DNA of 7,427 bases from Chlamydiota bacterium (GTDB taxonomy: Bacteria > Chlamydiota > Chlamydiia > Chlamydiales > Rhabdochlamydiaceae): the NCBI GenBank assembly GCA_023265495.1, contig JAHFTP010000084.1, positions 1 to 7,427 of the forward strand. Reading direction: 5' to 3'. Each line of letters opens with the position of its first letter. Position 1 is the stretch's first letter. This document shows positions 1 to 6,190 of this stretch, piece by piece. Position numbers and translations under genes: made by a program. The notes below the pieces were generated by a model that was not told where the DNA came from, did no database searches, and saw nothing but the letters and a program-made list of their open reading frames with translations.

Positions 1-291
1 AAGTATCTCATTGATCTTTTTTGGTCGAGAAAACCAGAAAAATATAGAGAAGCTCTTCGCATAGCAGATAGTATTTCTTTTGATGCGGTGGAAAGCTATT
101 GCAAAGAGAGAACGACGCAAACGGATGACATCGATTTTAGCCTTCTACAACTAGCCTTGGAATATGTCAAAAGAAGAGCTTCCATAGCCCCCTGCAGGTC
201 AGAAATCGAAGAGGAGATTCGCTATCATAAGATGCGCAAAGCGTCTAGGCATCCTCCTTGTCTTACAGTTCAGGGAGCTGCAGAGGCTTGA
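1..291 (+). CDS. 3' end of an unrecognised protein (5' truncated by window)
   Basis: The reading frame is open from the first base and ends in TGA at 289-291, giving 96 visible residues; the start lies outside the window. A GTG at 88 exists, but coding-like sequence continues upstream of it (it begins KYLIDLFWSRKPEKYREAL), so 88 is not taken as the start. The visible part is mostly charged and probably helical, with no membrane segment, signal peptide or catalytic motif that I recognise. It ends in a Cys/Pro-containing basic stretch and a short Ala-rich tail. I cannot assign a family. No clear intrinsic terminator follows, so its transcript may run on toward the tRNA-Arg gene, which also has a promoter of its own. 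Confidence is in the coding call, not in any function. Confidence 0.7.
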   Translation, partial: KYLIDLFWSRKPEKYREALRIADSISFDAVESYCKERTTQTDDIDFSLLQLALEYVKRRASIAPCRSEIEEEIRYHKMRKASRHPPCLTVQGAAEA

Positions 292-361
292 GTTTGAGCG
301 GCCAACAGGCATTCCAGAAGTCAAAAGTTATAGGTTTTCTGCAAAAAAACAACAAATCTAC

Positions 362-390
362 TTGAAAATTGTTAAGAGCATCGCTAAACT
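362..390 (+). promoter_or_regulatory. sigma70-type promoter of the tRNA-Arg gene
   Basis: A -35 box TTGAAA (362-367, 5/6 to consensus) and a -10 box TAAACT (385-390, 4/6) are separated by exactly 17 bases. Transcription would start near 397, a few bases ahead of the mature tRNA 5' end at 402, which is the spacing expected for a tRNA promoter. The transcript may continue into the long gene that starts 34 bases after the tRNA. Confidence 0.65.
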
Positions 391-401
391 GATCTGTTTT
401 T

Positions 402-475
402 GGATTGATAGCTCAGCTGGATAGAGCACCCGCCTTCTAAGCGGGTGGTCGCAGGTTCGAGTCCTGCTCAATCCG
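402..475 (+). tRNA. tRNA-Arg (anticodon UCU)
   Basis: A full cloverleaf can be drawn. The acceptor stem GGATTGA (402-408) pairs with TCAATCC (468-474) and is followed by discriminator G475. The D stem is GCTC/GAGC (411-414 with 424-427). The anticodon stem is CCCGC/GCGGG (429-433 with 441-445), enclosing loop CTTCTAA with anticodon TCT at 436-438. The T arm GCAGG/CCTGC has the conserved TTCGAGT loop. Anticodon UCU reads AGA/AGG arginine codons. The 3' CCA is not encoded, so it must be added after transcription. A T-rich run follows but no separate terminator hairpin, so read-through into the downstream gene is possible. Confidence 0.97.
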
Positions 476-490
476 TTTCTTTTATTATTC

Positions 491-513
491 AGGAGCTGAT
501 GGGCGTTCTATGA
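491..513 (+). promoter_or_regulatory. ribosome binding site with a 4-codon mini-ORF overlapping the next start
   Basis: AGGAG at 491-495 is the only Shine-Dalgarno match ahead of the 883-codon gene, but it lies 14 bases from that ATG (510), which is too far for good initiation. A closer ATG at 499 opens a tiny frame, MGVL, whose TGA (511-513) overlaps the main ATG as ATGA. This is the classic geometry of translational coupling, although the 3-base gap between AGGAG and ATG 499 is itself short. It may simply be a weak site. Confidence 0.35.
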
Positions 514-3161
514 CAAAGTCTAAAGATCCTCAAGACGAAGGGAGAAGCGGGAAAAGCGAAGAGCGCCTAGGTGATTATAGATGGAAGCTCTCCTCTTTTG
601 CGAGTCTCGATGAGGTTTTTAAAGACTTTCATAGTCAGAGTTTTTCTTCTTTAGGGGAGAAACAAAAGCTTGAACGTATCAGTAGGTCTCTTTTACTTCT
701 TATCGAAAAGGAGAAGACTCCTTGCTTTCTGCTAGGAGCCACTTTAGCTTTTCTAGATAGGGTTGCCAAAGAAAATATCCTCGATGGGTACACCTTTGCG
801 CAGTTTGAGCTTTGGCTCAATCAGTTCTCCCTGCTCAGCGTGGAAGAAAATTATCTTATCAGAGCTAAGATCGCAGGTAAATTTGTTCCAAGAGAAGAAT
901 ACCAGGTCTTATTTCCTATAGGCATGGGGAAGATGTTTCCGGGTTCTCATTACGTCACAGCGCACAGCTCCCCCGATTTAGATACGACAATTGCATCCTT
1001 TTGGGGATGGGTAGATGCCTTTGCCGCGCGAGTGGGCGATGGCATTCACTTATGGAATGTCCCCGGTGGTCCTCCCAGTTCACAAGTGGAAATTGACTTT
1101 CTATTTTATCAGCTGCTCGGCAAGTCTTGTTTTGATTTTCTCGCCAAAACACGCTCCTCTCTGGCTCTCTCCGGCATGGACCTTGTCAGCCAAAGAGGTG
1201 TTGTGAAAAAATCTATGGAAGAATCAACCCTCAGCATCGACCATGAGAGGAACCAAAATGCGGTGATGTTAGTCGATGAGCAGGGATACTACTTAGGGGA
1301 TTGGCGTACTATTGATGTCGAAGGTGTAAGACAGGTTGTTATGCTTCTTAATAATTGCCTGCGATGGTTTGCCAGTCATTTGCATATTCAGTTAGTTTCC
1401 TTGTTTGCAAGGGATTCCCTTTCGCAAAAGGATGTATCTGTTTTTTGCCACGCTATTTTTTCTGCGAAGATCCAGGATGCCGAGCCGGTCAGAGATTTTA
1501 CTGCAAAACAAAAGGCGCATGTAGAAGCGTATATGACGCGCGTGCTTAAGGTCTCTCATGGGCTGCAGAGCACTTTTAAAGAGTTTGCAGAAGCCATGCA
1601 AGCACTTTCGATTTTTGCATTTGCAGAGTTTGTGCAGCTCATGGAATCCCTTCCTAGCTCAGCTCTTTTTGATTCTAGTGGAATGATTGTAGAAAATAGG
1701 CCCAAGATCTTCCATCAAATGGAACAAGTGATTAAGGGGTTAGAAAAGGCGATACAAAGTGTAAGGACCTACGTAGATAGGCTCTCTATAGCGAGTCAGA
1801 TAAAAACAGAGGTTTTTGGCTATTTACCTCATTTTGTCAGCTATAGAGCAGAAGTAGAAGAGATCAGAAGTAAGATGGGATCTTACCCTTATTTAACTGT
1901 GACGACAGCAGATAAGGAAGGTAATCTCACGGCCTTGGGTGTCATTCATGCCGTAGATATTCATAAATCTATTCTTGGCACGGTGTCACTGCGAGATTTT
2001 TGCAATAGGGAAGAGACCAAGATTCCTTCCTATCTAGAGGTGATTAGTGTCATAGATCATCATAAAAGCGCACTAACAACGGTGTCCGCTCCCAATGCCT
2101 TTATCTGTGATGCGCAGTCTTCTAATGCCCTTGTTGCAGAGAAAGCTTTTGTCATCAATGATAAGTACAGCTGCGGAGCAAGTGGAGCCTCTCCTATTCA
2201 AATGCAAATCAAGAGCTGGGACAGTTCCCTTGATGCTCCTGGCGCGAAGAGGATCATGCAAAGGCTTTTGCAAAAAGCAATTGTTCTACAAGAGAAAAAA
2301 GAGCATTTTATCGATGCCAAGCGTGAATTTCTAGAATATTTGCACTGTCTCTATGCCATTTTAGATGATACTGACTTGCTCTCCAAGGTATCTTATCGCG
2401 ATGTCGAGTGTGTGGCTTCTCTTCTCAATCGTATGAAGACTTTGACGCTAGGAGAGGAGACGGAGATTATTGCATTGGATGACATCGCTCGAGATGCCTC
2501 TTTTGCCCCAAAGGCGGCAAAGAGAATCTTACAAAATGCAGATATGTATTCTCTCTATAAGAAAATCTATTACTGTAAAGAAGAGAGTGTCGAGCATCAC
2601 ATGCGTCTTTGTATTAAGGGAGGGGAGTCTAGCATATTTGCAGATACGAAAGAGCAGAATGGCTGTTGCCGTGTAGGGCAGACTAAGTTATTTTCCAAAA
2701 ATGTTGCTTTTTTTGAAACGCATGCGGAAGAAATCAGAGCTCTTTGGTATGCCGATGCAAAACGCTATTATGAAGAACATGCGGAAGTAGACTTGCATAT
2801 GCATATGATCAGCACGATACCGGGAGCTGAGGAAGTCTATGCAGGGACCGAAGGTGATTATAAGCATAAAGATGAGCTATGGATATGGATCCCCTCTACA
2901 GAGCAGGCTGTCGAGCATGTCAAAATCTTTTTAAATGCATTTAGATCTGTGCCGCAGGTAGTGTCGCAGCCTATGGAGATAGAGTATTTAGGAGACAACG
3001 CCAAAGTGCTCGAGCAGATCTTTGCAGAAAGTTTCTCAGAAGTAAAACAGATCAAGACAAAAAGAAAAATCCCCGTCCCTGTCGCTGTGCTTAAGTTTAA
3101 AGCAGGGCTGATTAATTCACGTAAGGCGATGATATCGCCTTACTTGCCAAAGCTTCAGTAA
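510..3161 (+). CDS. Giant DHH-family phosphoesterase, family II pyrophosphatase-like
   Basis: This 883-aa soluble protein is predicted to be a metal-dependent phosphohydrolase of the DHH superfamily, closest in motif pattern to family II (Mn-dependent) inorganic pyrophosphatases. Motif I is HSSPDLD at 152-158 (H152, D156, D158). Motif II is probably VDIHKS with D483. Motif III is IDHHKS at 515-520 (D516, H517, H518). Motif IV is DDTDLLSK at 619-626 (D620). Near the C terminus, GLINSRK with a following P-x-L (866-879) resembles the SRKKQ substrate-binding signature of the DHHA2 domain. All expected ligands are therefore present. Ordinary family II enzymes are about 310 aa; here there are about 140 extra N-terminal residues and about 300 between motifs I and II. 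CBS-type pyrophosphatases carry their regulatory insert inside the DHH domain too, but I see no convincing CBS pair. No signal peptide or membrane segment is evident. The start is the first in-frame ATG. Pyrophosphate as substrate is inferred; polyphosphate or a nucleotide is possible. Confidence 0.85.
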   Translation: MTKSKDPQDEGRSGKSEERLGDYRWKLSSFASLDEVFKDFHSQSFSSLGEKQKLERISRSLLLLIEKEKTPCFLLGATLAFLDRVAKENILDGYTFAQFELWLNQFSLLSVEENYLIRAKIAGKFVPREEYQVLFPIGMGKMFPGSHYVTAHSSPDLDTTIASFWGWVDAFAARVGDGIHLWNVPGGPPSSQVEIDFLFYQLLGKSCFDFLAKTRSSLALSGMDLVSQRGVVKKSMEESTLSIDHERNQNAVMLVDEQGYYLGDWRTIDVEGVRQVVMLLNNCLRWFASHLHIQLVSLFARDSLSQKDVSVFCHAIFSAKIQDAEPVRDFTAKQKAHVEAYMTRVLKVSHGLQSTFKEFAEAMQALSIFAFAEFVQLMESLPSSALFDSSGMIVENRPKIFHQMEQVIKGLEKAIQSVRTYVDRLSIASQIKTEVFGYLPHFVSYRAEVEEIRSKMGSYPYLTVTTADKEGNLTALGVIHAVDIHKSILGTVSLRDFCNREETKIPSYLEVISVIDHHKSALTTVSAPNAFICDAQSSNALVAEKAFVINDKYSCGASGASPIQMQIKSWDSSLDAPGAKRIMQRLLQKAIVLQEKKEHFIDAKREFLEYLHCLYAILDDTDLLSKVSYRDVECVASLLNRMKTLTLGEETEIIALDDIARDASFAPKAAKRILQNADMYSLYKKIYYCKEESVEHHMRLCIKGGESSIFADTKEQNGCCRVGQTKLFSKNVAFFETHAEEIRALWYADAKRYYEEHAEVDLHMHMISTIPGAEEVYAGTEGDYKHKDELWIWIPSTEQAVEHVKIFLNAFRSVPQVVSQPMEIEYLGDNAKVLEQIFAESFSEVKQIKTKRKIPVPVAVLKFKAGLINSRKAMISPYLPKLQ
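3121..3143. terminator. Perfect hairpin in the last codons at a convergent gene junction
   Basis: GTAAGGCGAT (3121-3130) and ATCGCCTTAC (3134-3143) form a perfect 10-bp stem with a GAT triloop. It lies inside the final codons of the DHH-family gene and 18 bases past the stop of khpA on the other strand. It could act in both directions to end the converging transcripts. Neither side has a proper T run, so a canonical intrinsic terminator is not shown; it could instead block 3' exonucleases or be coincidental. Confidence 0.4.
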
Positions 3162-3416
3162 TTAGACTTGAGAAGTCTTCTGTTGGTCTTCCAGGATTTC
3201 CAAATTCACTCTGATGCCGTTGCGGCTAGCCACTGACATAAGAAGAGTGCGAATGGCATTGATCGTTTTTCCTTTCTTCCCGATAATTTTGCCGATGTCA
3301 GATTTTTCTACAGCAAGTTCAATAATTAATGTATGAGTGCCACCCACTTCGTTAATGCGAACCTGGTCTGGATGATCTACGAGGTTTTTAACAATGTATT
3401 CTACAAATTCTTTCAT
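3162..3416 (-). CDS. khpA: KhpA-type KH-domain RNA-binding protein
   Basis: This 84-aa protein is a single type II KH domain of the KhpA (YlqC/UPF0109) family, a small cytoplasmic RNA chaperone that in Gram-positive bacteria pairs with KhpB and affects cell division and sRNA or mRNA stability. The opening MKEFVEYIVKNLVDHP is typical of the family, and the nucleic-acid-binding GxxG loop is IIGKKGK at 44-50, followed by the usual TINAIR helix. Length matches the family (about 75-90 aa). The frame is open to an ATG eight codons further upstream, but the start at 3416 is preferred because family members begin here and AAGGG lies 7 bases before it. The gene often sits between rpsP and rimM/trmD in other bacteria; here it stands alone, tail to tail with the DHH-family gene (stop codons directly adjacent at 3161/3162). 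No clear promoter was found; the leader is discussed with the intergenic stretch. Confidence 0.9.
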   Translation of the reverse strand: MKEFVEYIVKNLVDHPDQVRINEVGGTHTLIIELAVEKSDIGKIIGKKGKTINAIRTLLMSVASRNGIRVNLEILEDQQKTSQV

Positions 3417-3775
3417 AATTCGACCCTTAGTTGAGTTCAAAAAGTAGCTTCAAGCGCACAAAATGATTCAAGTCACCTTACACATTTTGAGCATATCGTA
3501 TTAACGAAAATTTGGCCAGTCCCGTTTTTTTGTTTTTTTGTAGAAGGAAGCGAGACTGAAATCTTGCTTTAATACGGATTCCCCGAGCTTCAGTCTTTTG
3601 GGAATAGGATAAAATATTTTTTAACCGCGAGAGCGGAATTTATAAAAAATAGTTGTTTTATCGATGGGTCCGTTGCTTTGCCGAGTGCTGCAGCGCTATC
3701 ATGCAAGTCTTTGAGGATGTCATAGACAGGCAAATGGTGCAGTGGAAGAAGGATAGATTTAAAGCAGGCCCTGCT
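3417..3775. other. 359-base intergenic stretch with inverted repeats and T/A tracts
   Basis: No accepted gene lies here. The khpA side holds CAAAATG/CATTTTG (3459-3465 with 3483-3489; two more GC pairs beyond an A-A mismatch), which could fold in the khpA leader. Further on is a double T7 tract (3525-3539, separated by one G). Three further complementary pairs follow: CGTATTAA/TTAATACG (3497-3504 with 3569-3576), AGACTGAA/TTCAGTCT (3553-3560 with 3589-3596) and ATTCCC/GGGAAT (3578-3583 with 3600-3605). These pairs interleave, as in a pseudoknot. The part 3590-3775 is an open continuation of the oxidoreductase frame. A + strand ORF from 3653 runs into the oxidoreductase on the opposite strand and is judged a shadow. 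No promoter with two good boxes was found. Confidence 0.5.
3590..3775 (-). pseudogene. Possible C-terminal continuation of the oxidoreductase beyond its stop
   Basis: Reading on in frame after the TAA at 3776-3778, the - strand stays open for 61 codons to a TGA at 3590-3592. The implied peptide has a protein-like mix (hydrophobic stretches such as ILLPLHHLPVYDILKDL, then an Ala/Lys-rich part) and no in-frame ATG, so it could not readily be a gene of its own. It may be the detached tail of a longer flavoprotein cut by a nonsense mutation, a readthrough extension, or chance. The last is far from excluded, since an open run of this size arises by luck several percent of the time at this base composition. 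Confidence 0.3.
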
Positions 3776-3778
3776 TTA
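3760..3778 (-). terminator. Hairpin overlapping the oxidoreductase stop codon
   Basis: TAAAGCAG (3760-3767) and CTGCTTTA (3771-3778) pair perfectly over 8 bp around a GCC triloop; the TAA stop forms one edge of the stem. On the - strand the stem is followed by AAATCTATCC, not by a T run, so if it terminates transcription it would be weak. It resembles the hairpin at 3121-3143 in lying across the end of a coding region. Confidence 0.3.
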
Positions 3779-4771
3779 GTGTGTCATGCAGGGAGTGAAT
3801 GCTTTCTCCCATTTATCTGTGTGTTGAGAGATATTCCAGATGGCGTCCGTCCTAAGTATTTCGAAAAAGGAATGAGCCTGGGGGCAGGTGCTTTGGATGG
3901 AAGATAAGTGAAAATGGGGTTGTTCATAAATGTACTGATCTGAAGTGATTAGGCGTGCGTTCTGACTGATGAACTGTCTTTTTTTCAACTCGTCGAAATA
4001 GAAGGTTGCGTAGGAGAGGCTTTGTTCATCATAGGTCTGTATGGCGATGAGCTGTTGTCCTTCTTCCGGCATTTCCAGCGAGAAGGGGGTGAGGTTGATC
4101 GCTCTTGACATTCCCTTACAAAAACCGTGGAAGTAAGTAAAACGAGGTGGTGAGCTATCTTCTATCAAAAGGTAGAGGTGGTAGTATTTGGAATAGGAAG
4201 GTTTTGGTGCTTTTGGACAATTTTCTATTTCTATATAGCTGTTGGGAGTCATGACTATTTTGGAGGTGGTGTAGTACGAGTCTTGTATTTTGATCACAGC
4301 GACGGAGTCGTCGAAGTTGATATGCATTTTTTCTAGCTTGCAGTTTAACAAAAGCTGCGCGGGGCTTTTGTCAATCAGCTCAAGAAGTCTGCAATTGAGC
4401 TCATAACATCCACCGGAAAAGTAGAGCCCGCTATCTGCAGATTGAAGAGCATTAGTCTGTCCATAGGGGTTATTCATTTGCACGAGTGAGCACCCTACAT
4501 AGGTTTCTAGGAACTTTTTCAGCTTGGGATCAGATCCAATCTGATGACATCCCATATCTACATGGGCCACTCCGCAAATAGTAATGCTTTTCCAGGCTCC
4601 TCCAAGGGTCGGAGAAGCTTCCACAATCAGCACCTTAGATCCAGTATAGGAACGATAAAGACCTTCAAGTACAGAAATGGGACTTGATCCTATAAACACA
4701 TAGTCAAAATCTACGTCAGCCGCAAATAAGCTGCAGCCGTATACAAGCAAGAGTAGGAAGAAGCGACGCAT
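3776..4771 (-). CDS. Exported FAD/NAD(P)-binding oxidoreductase-like protein
   Basis: This 331-aa protein has an N-terminal signal peptide (MRRFFLLLLVYGCSLFAAD: two arginines, hydrophobic core, probable cleavage near residues 17-19; the C at 13 after VYG is only a poor lipobox). A Rossmann dinucleotide-binding unit follows at about 23-60. Strand DYVFIG leads into a GSSP loop replacing the usual GxGxxG, then VLIVEAS with acidic E51 for the ribose, then the TLGGAW double-glycine motif seen in amine-oxidase and protoporphyrinogen-oxidase type flavoproteins. HVDMGCHQIG at 70-79 fits that fold. I see no C-terminal GD motif contacting FAD, and the protein is short for the superfamily, so it may be truncated or diverged. 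Substrate unknown. The start is ATG 4771 with AAAGG 8 bases before it. It lies downstream of the rluD terminator and so probably has its own, unidentified, promoter in 4772-4836. An exported flavoprotein of this type is unusual. Confidence 0.75.
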   Translation of the reverse strand: MRRFFLLLLVYGCSLFAADVDFDYVFIGSSPISVLEGLYRSYTGSKVLIVEASPTLGGAWKSITICGVAHVDMGCHQIGSDPKLKKFLETYVGCSLVQMNNPYGQTNALQSADSGLYFSGGCYELNCRLLELIDKSPAQLLLNCKLEKMHINFDDSVAVIKIQDSYYTTSKIVMTPNSYIEIENCPKAPKPSYSKYYHLYLLIEDSSPPRFTYFHGFCKGMSRAINLTPFSLEMPEEGQQLIAIQTYDEQSLSYATFYFDELKKRQFISQNARLITSDQYIYEQPHFHLSSIQSTCPQAHSFFEILRTDAIWNISQHTDKWEKAFTPCMTH

Positions 4772-4836
4772 AGAAGTGGCCTTTGTATAAAAACAGAGTG
4801 CGACACTATAGAATTTGATACGTGCTATGTCTAGAT

Positions 4837-4880
4837 AAAAAAAGGGGTAAAAGGGGGCCTGCCCCCTTTAAATCCCCTTA
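4837..4880 (-). terminator. Strong intrinsic terminator of rluD
   Basis: Read on the - strand: an outer stem AAGGGG/CCCCTT (4879-4874 with 4847-4842), a small internal loop, an inner stem AAAGGGGG/CCCCCTTT (4869-4862 with 4857-4850) with a 4-base loop, then seven T's (4843-4837). It begins about 10 bases after the rluD stop, so it closes that transcript and insulates the oxidoreductase gene downstream. This is the clearest terminator in the window. Confidence 0.92.
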
Positions 4881-4889
4881 TTGTTTGAG

Positions 4890-5816
4890 CTATAAAAGAG
4901 TTTTGCTAAGAAAGTTTTCCATATCCGTGGGGAGGGGAGCCGTAAGTGTTATCTGCTGTTTTGTGATCGGGTGGATAAATGCGAGCGTATGTGCGTGCAG
5001 GAGCTGTCTAGTAAGCCCGAGCTTTTCATTTATAGAAGCAATGCCGTAGACAGGGTCTCCTAGAACGGGGGCTTTTAGGTGTTTTAAATGGACGCGTATT
5101 TGATGAGTCCTTCCGGTGATTAATGCCACTTCTACTAAGCTGAAAGGAGAGGATGTTTTAAGCACTCGGATGTCGGAGATGGCTTCTTTCCCCTCTGTTA
5201 AACGAACGCTCATCTCTTGACGTTTGGTGGGATGTCTTTTTATTGGAGCAGATACAATCCCTTCTTTTGGCGCTCCATAGCAAATGGCCAAGTACTTTTT
5301 TTGTATCTTTCTTTGGCTAAAAAGCTCGATGAGTAATCTATGGGAGAGAGAGGTTTTTGCCGCTATGAGCAAGCCTGTCGTATCTTTGTCTAGACGGTGC
5401 ACGATACCGGGTCTTAGAGGGTCGGAGCCCATCTGCTCCAGGTTTTTACAGTGGTAGAGTAGAGCGTTGACAAAAGTATGGTTAGGATGGCCGGGGGCCG
5501 GATGCACCACCATATTTGCAGGTTTATTTATCACAAGAAGGTGTTCATCCTCAAAAAGGATCTCTAGGGGGATGTTTTCCGCAGAGAGAGAGAGTTCTTC
5601 CGTTAGCTCAAAGCAAATCTCCACCTCATCTCCGGGGATGGTTTTTTCTCTTTTTTTACTGATTTCTCCGTTGACCAGGACTTTTCCTTTTGCAATGAGA
5701 TCTTGAAAGTAGGTACGAGAAAAATCCCCAAAATGGATAGCGAGCAGTTTATCCAGACGAAGATCTTTTTCTTCCTCTGATACGATAATGCTATCGCAGT
5801 GAGAAGGAGGGTTCAT
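4890..5816 (-). CDS. rluD: 23S rRNA pseudouridine synthase, RluD type
   Basis: This 308-aa enzyme converts uridines of 23S rRNA (helix 69 positions in E. coli RluD) to pseudouridine during late 50S assembly in the cytoplasm. An S4 RNA-binding domain (about residues 17-65: LRLDKLLAIHFGDFSRTYFQ and GKVLVNG) precedes the RluA/RluD catalytic domain (about 85-300). NKPANMVVHPAPGH at 97-110, the catalytic loop GIVHRLDKDTTGLL with nucleophile Asp143, and TGRTHQIRVHL at 234-244 are all intact, as is the conserved VLGDPVYG. The length is near that of E. coli RluD (326 aa). The frame is open 20 codons upstream to a TTG at 5876, which would add a hydrophobic N terminus. ATG 5816 is preferred because a promoter with a consensus -10 box lies inside that stretch. 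The Shine-Dalgarno is poor. RluC-like specificity cannot be excluded. It lies downstream of the two small paralogues and upstream of a strong terminator. Confidence 0.93.
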   Translation of the reverse strand: MNPPSHCDSIIVSEEEKDLRLDKLLAIHFGDFSRTYFQDLIAKGKVLVNGEISKKREKTIPGDEVEICFELTEELSLSAENIPLEILFEDEHLLVINKPANMVVHPAPGHPNHTFVNALLYHCKNLEQMGSDPLRPGIVHRLDKDTTGLLIAAKTSLSHRLLIELFSQRKIQKKYLAICYGAPKEGIVSAPIKRHPTKRQEMSVRLTEGKEAISDIRVLKTSSPFSLVEVALITGRTHQIRVHLKHLKAPVLGDPVYGIASINEKLGLTRQLLHAHTLAFIHPITKQQITLTAPLPTDMENFLSKTLL

Positions 5817-5847
5817 ATGCACCAAAAAAATAGTAAAAGATGCGGCG

Positions 5848-5876
5848 ATTATAAGACATAAACCCTTTAGAAACAA
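5848..5876 (-). promoter_or_regulatory. rluD promoter with consensus -10 box
   Basis: On the - strand TTGTTT (5876-5871) is followed after exactly 17 bases by a perfect TATAAT (5853-5848). Transcription would begin near 5841, leaving a leader of about 25 bases before ATG 5816. The promoter starts about 26 bases after the stop of the upstream small gene, so rluD can be expressed separately from it. This also argues that the upstream TTG in the rluD frame is not the real start. Confidence 0.65.
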
Positions 5877-5901
5877 AAGAAAAGATCTTGTCTAAAAAGG
5901 A

Positions 5902-6156
5902 TTAGCTATCGTCTTCACCTCGAGCAGCCTTGCGCATTTTTTGTTGTCCTCTCTGCCAGGCCTTATCAGCATGCTGAAACTCTACTATCATCATCTTTAG
6001 AAAAGTATTTAAAAATTGTTTTAGCTCCTCCGGAGTAGCCCCTGAAGGGAACATCTTGGCAAACGGACTATTAAATGGTTGTACCTCTTCTTGAGAGGTT
6101 TGCACTATAGAGGTTGGTAGTAAAGAGGGGGTGGTTTTTGCAGTAGCTGTTGTCAC
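5902..6156 (-). CDS. Small paralogous protein, copy 1 (84 aa, GTG start)
   Basis: Function unknown. The variable Thr/Ser-rich N terminus (residues 1-28) is followed by a 56-residue C-terminal module that matches the neighbouring 104-aa protein at 40 of 56 positions. The module opens NSPFAKMFPSGATPEELKQF, continues in an amphipathic helix with NTFLKMMIVEFQ and AWQRGQQKM, and ends in the acidic GEDDS. No signal peptide or membrane segment is seen. The start is GTG at 6156: the next Met is deep within the conserved module, and the paralogue begins in the same way (MT). The DNA leaders also match: both carry AGGAGTTTT on the + strand 13-14 bases beyond the start (6171-6179 here). The Shine-Dalgarno directly before GTG is weak; a 9-codon mini-ORF ends 4 bases upstream. 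It probably belongs to the unit copy 2 - copy 1 - rluD. A disordered N terminus plus a helical module would fit a secreted or partner-binding protein, which is inference only. Confidence 0.8.
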   Translation of the reverse strand: MTTATAKTTPSLLPTSIVQTSQEEVQPFNSPFAKMFPSGATPEELKQFLNTFLKMMIVEFQHADKAWQRGQQKMRKAARGEDDS

Positions 6157-6160
6157 TTTC

Positions 6161-6190
6161 TTACCCGAATAGGAGTTTTTTGGGGCTCAT
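6161..6190 (-). CDS. Possible 9-codon leader ORF (MSPKKLLFG)
   Basis: ATG at 6190 is preceded by GGGGAAG with an 8-base gap, a better initiation setting than the GTG of the gene behind it. The frame encodes MSPKKLLFG and stops at TAA 6163-6161, 4 bases before GTG 6156. The GGGG could also pair with CCCC in TTGGGG/CCCCAA (6207-6202 with 6185-6180), hiding the site. It could couple translation into the weak GTG start; chance is equally possible for such a short frame. Confidence 0.25.
   Translation of the reverse strand: MSPKKLLFG

Noticed and set aside
1200..1340. Possible CBS domain in the insertion of the DHH-family protein (around residues 250-275)
   Set aside because: VDEQGYYLGDWRTIDVEG looks vaguely like a CBS strand-turn, but there is no second repeat or convincing full domain by eye.
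3417..3440. 8-residue N-terminal extension of KhpA from ATG 3440
   Set aside because: KhpA proteins start at the MKEF-like position, and AAGGG is well placed for ATG 3416.
3525..3539. Double T7 tract as a + strand intrinsic terminator for the DHH-family gene
   Set aside because: No stable GC-rich hairpin directly precedes it (only the TGGCCA palindrome), and it lies over 360 bases past the stop, beyond khpA.
3653..3907. 84-codon + strand ORF between khpA and the oxidoreductase
   Set aside because: More than half lies antisense within the well-supported oxidoreductase gene, there is no Shine-Dalgarno before its ATG, and the peptide has no recognisable features; judged a shadow.
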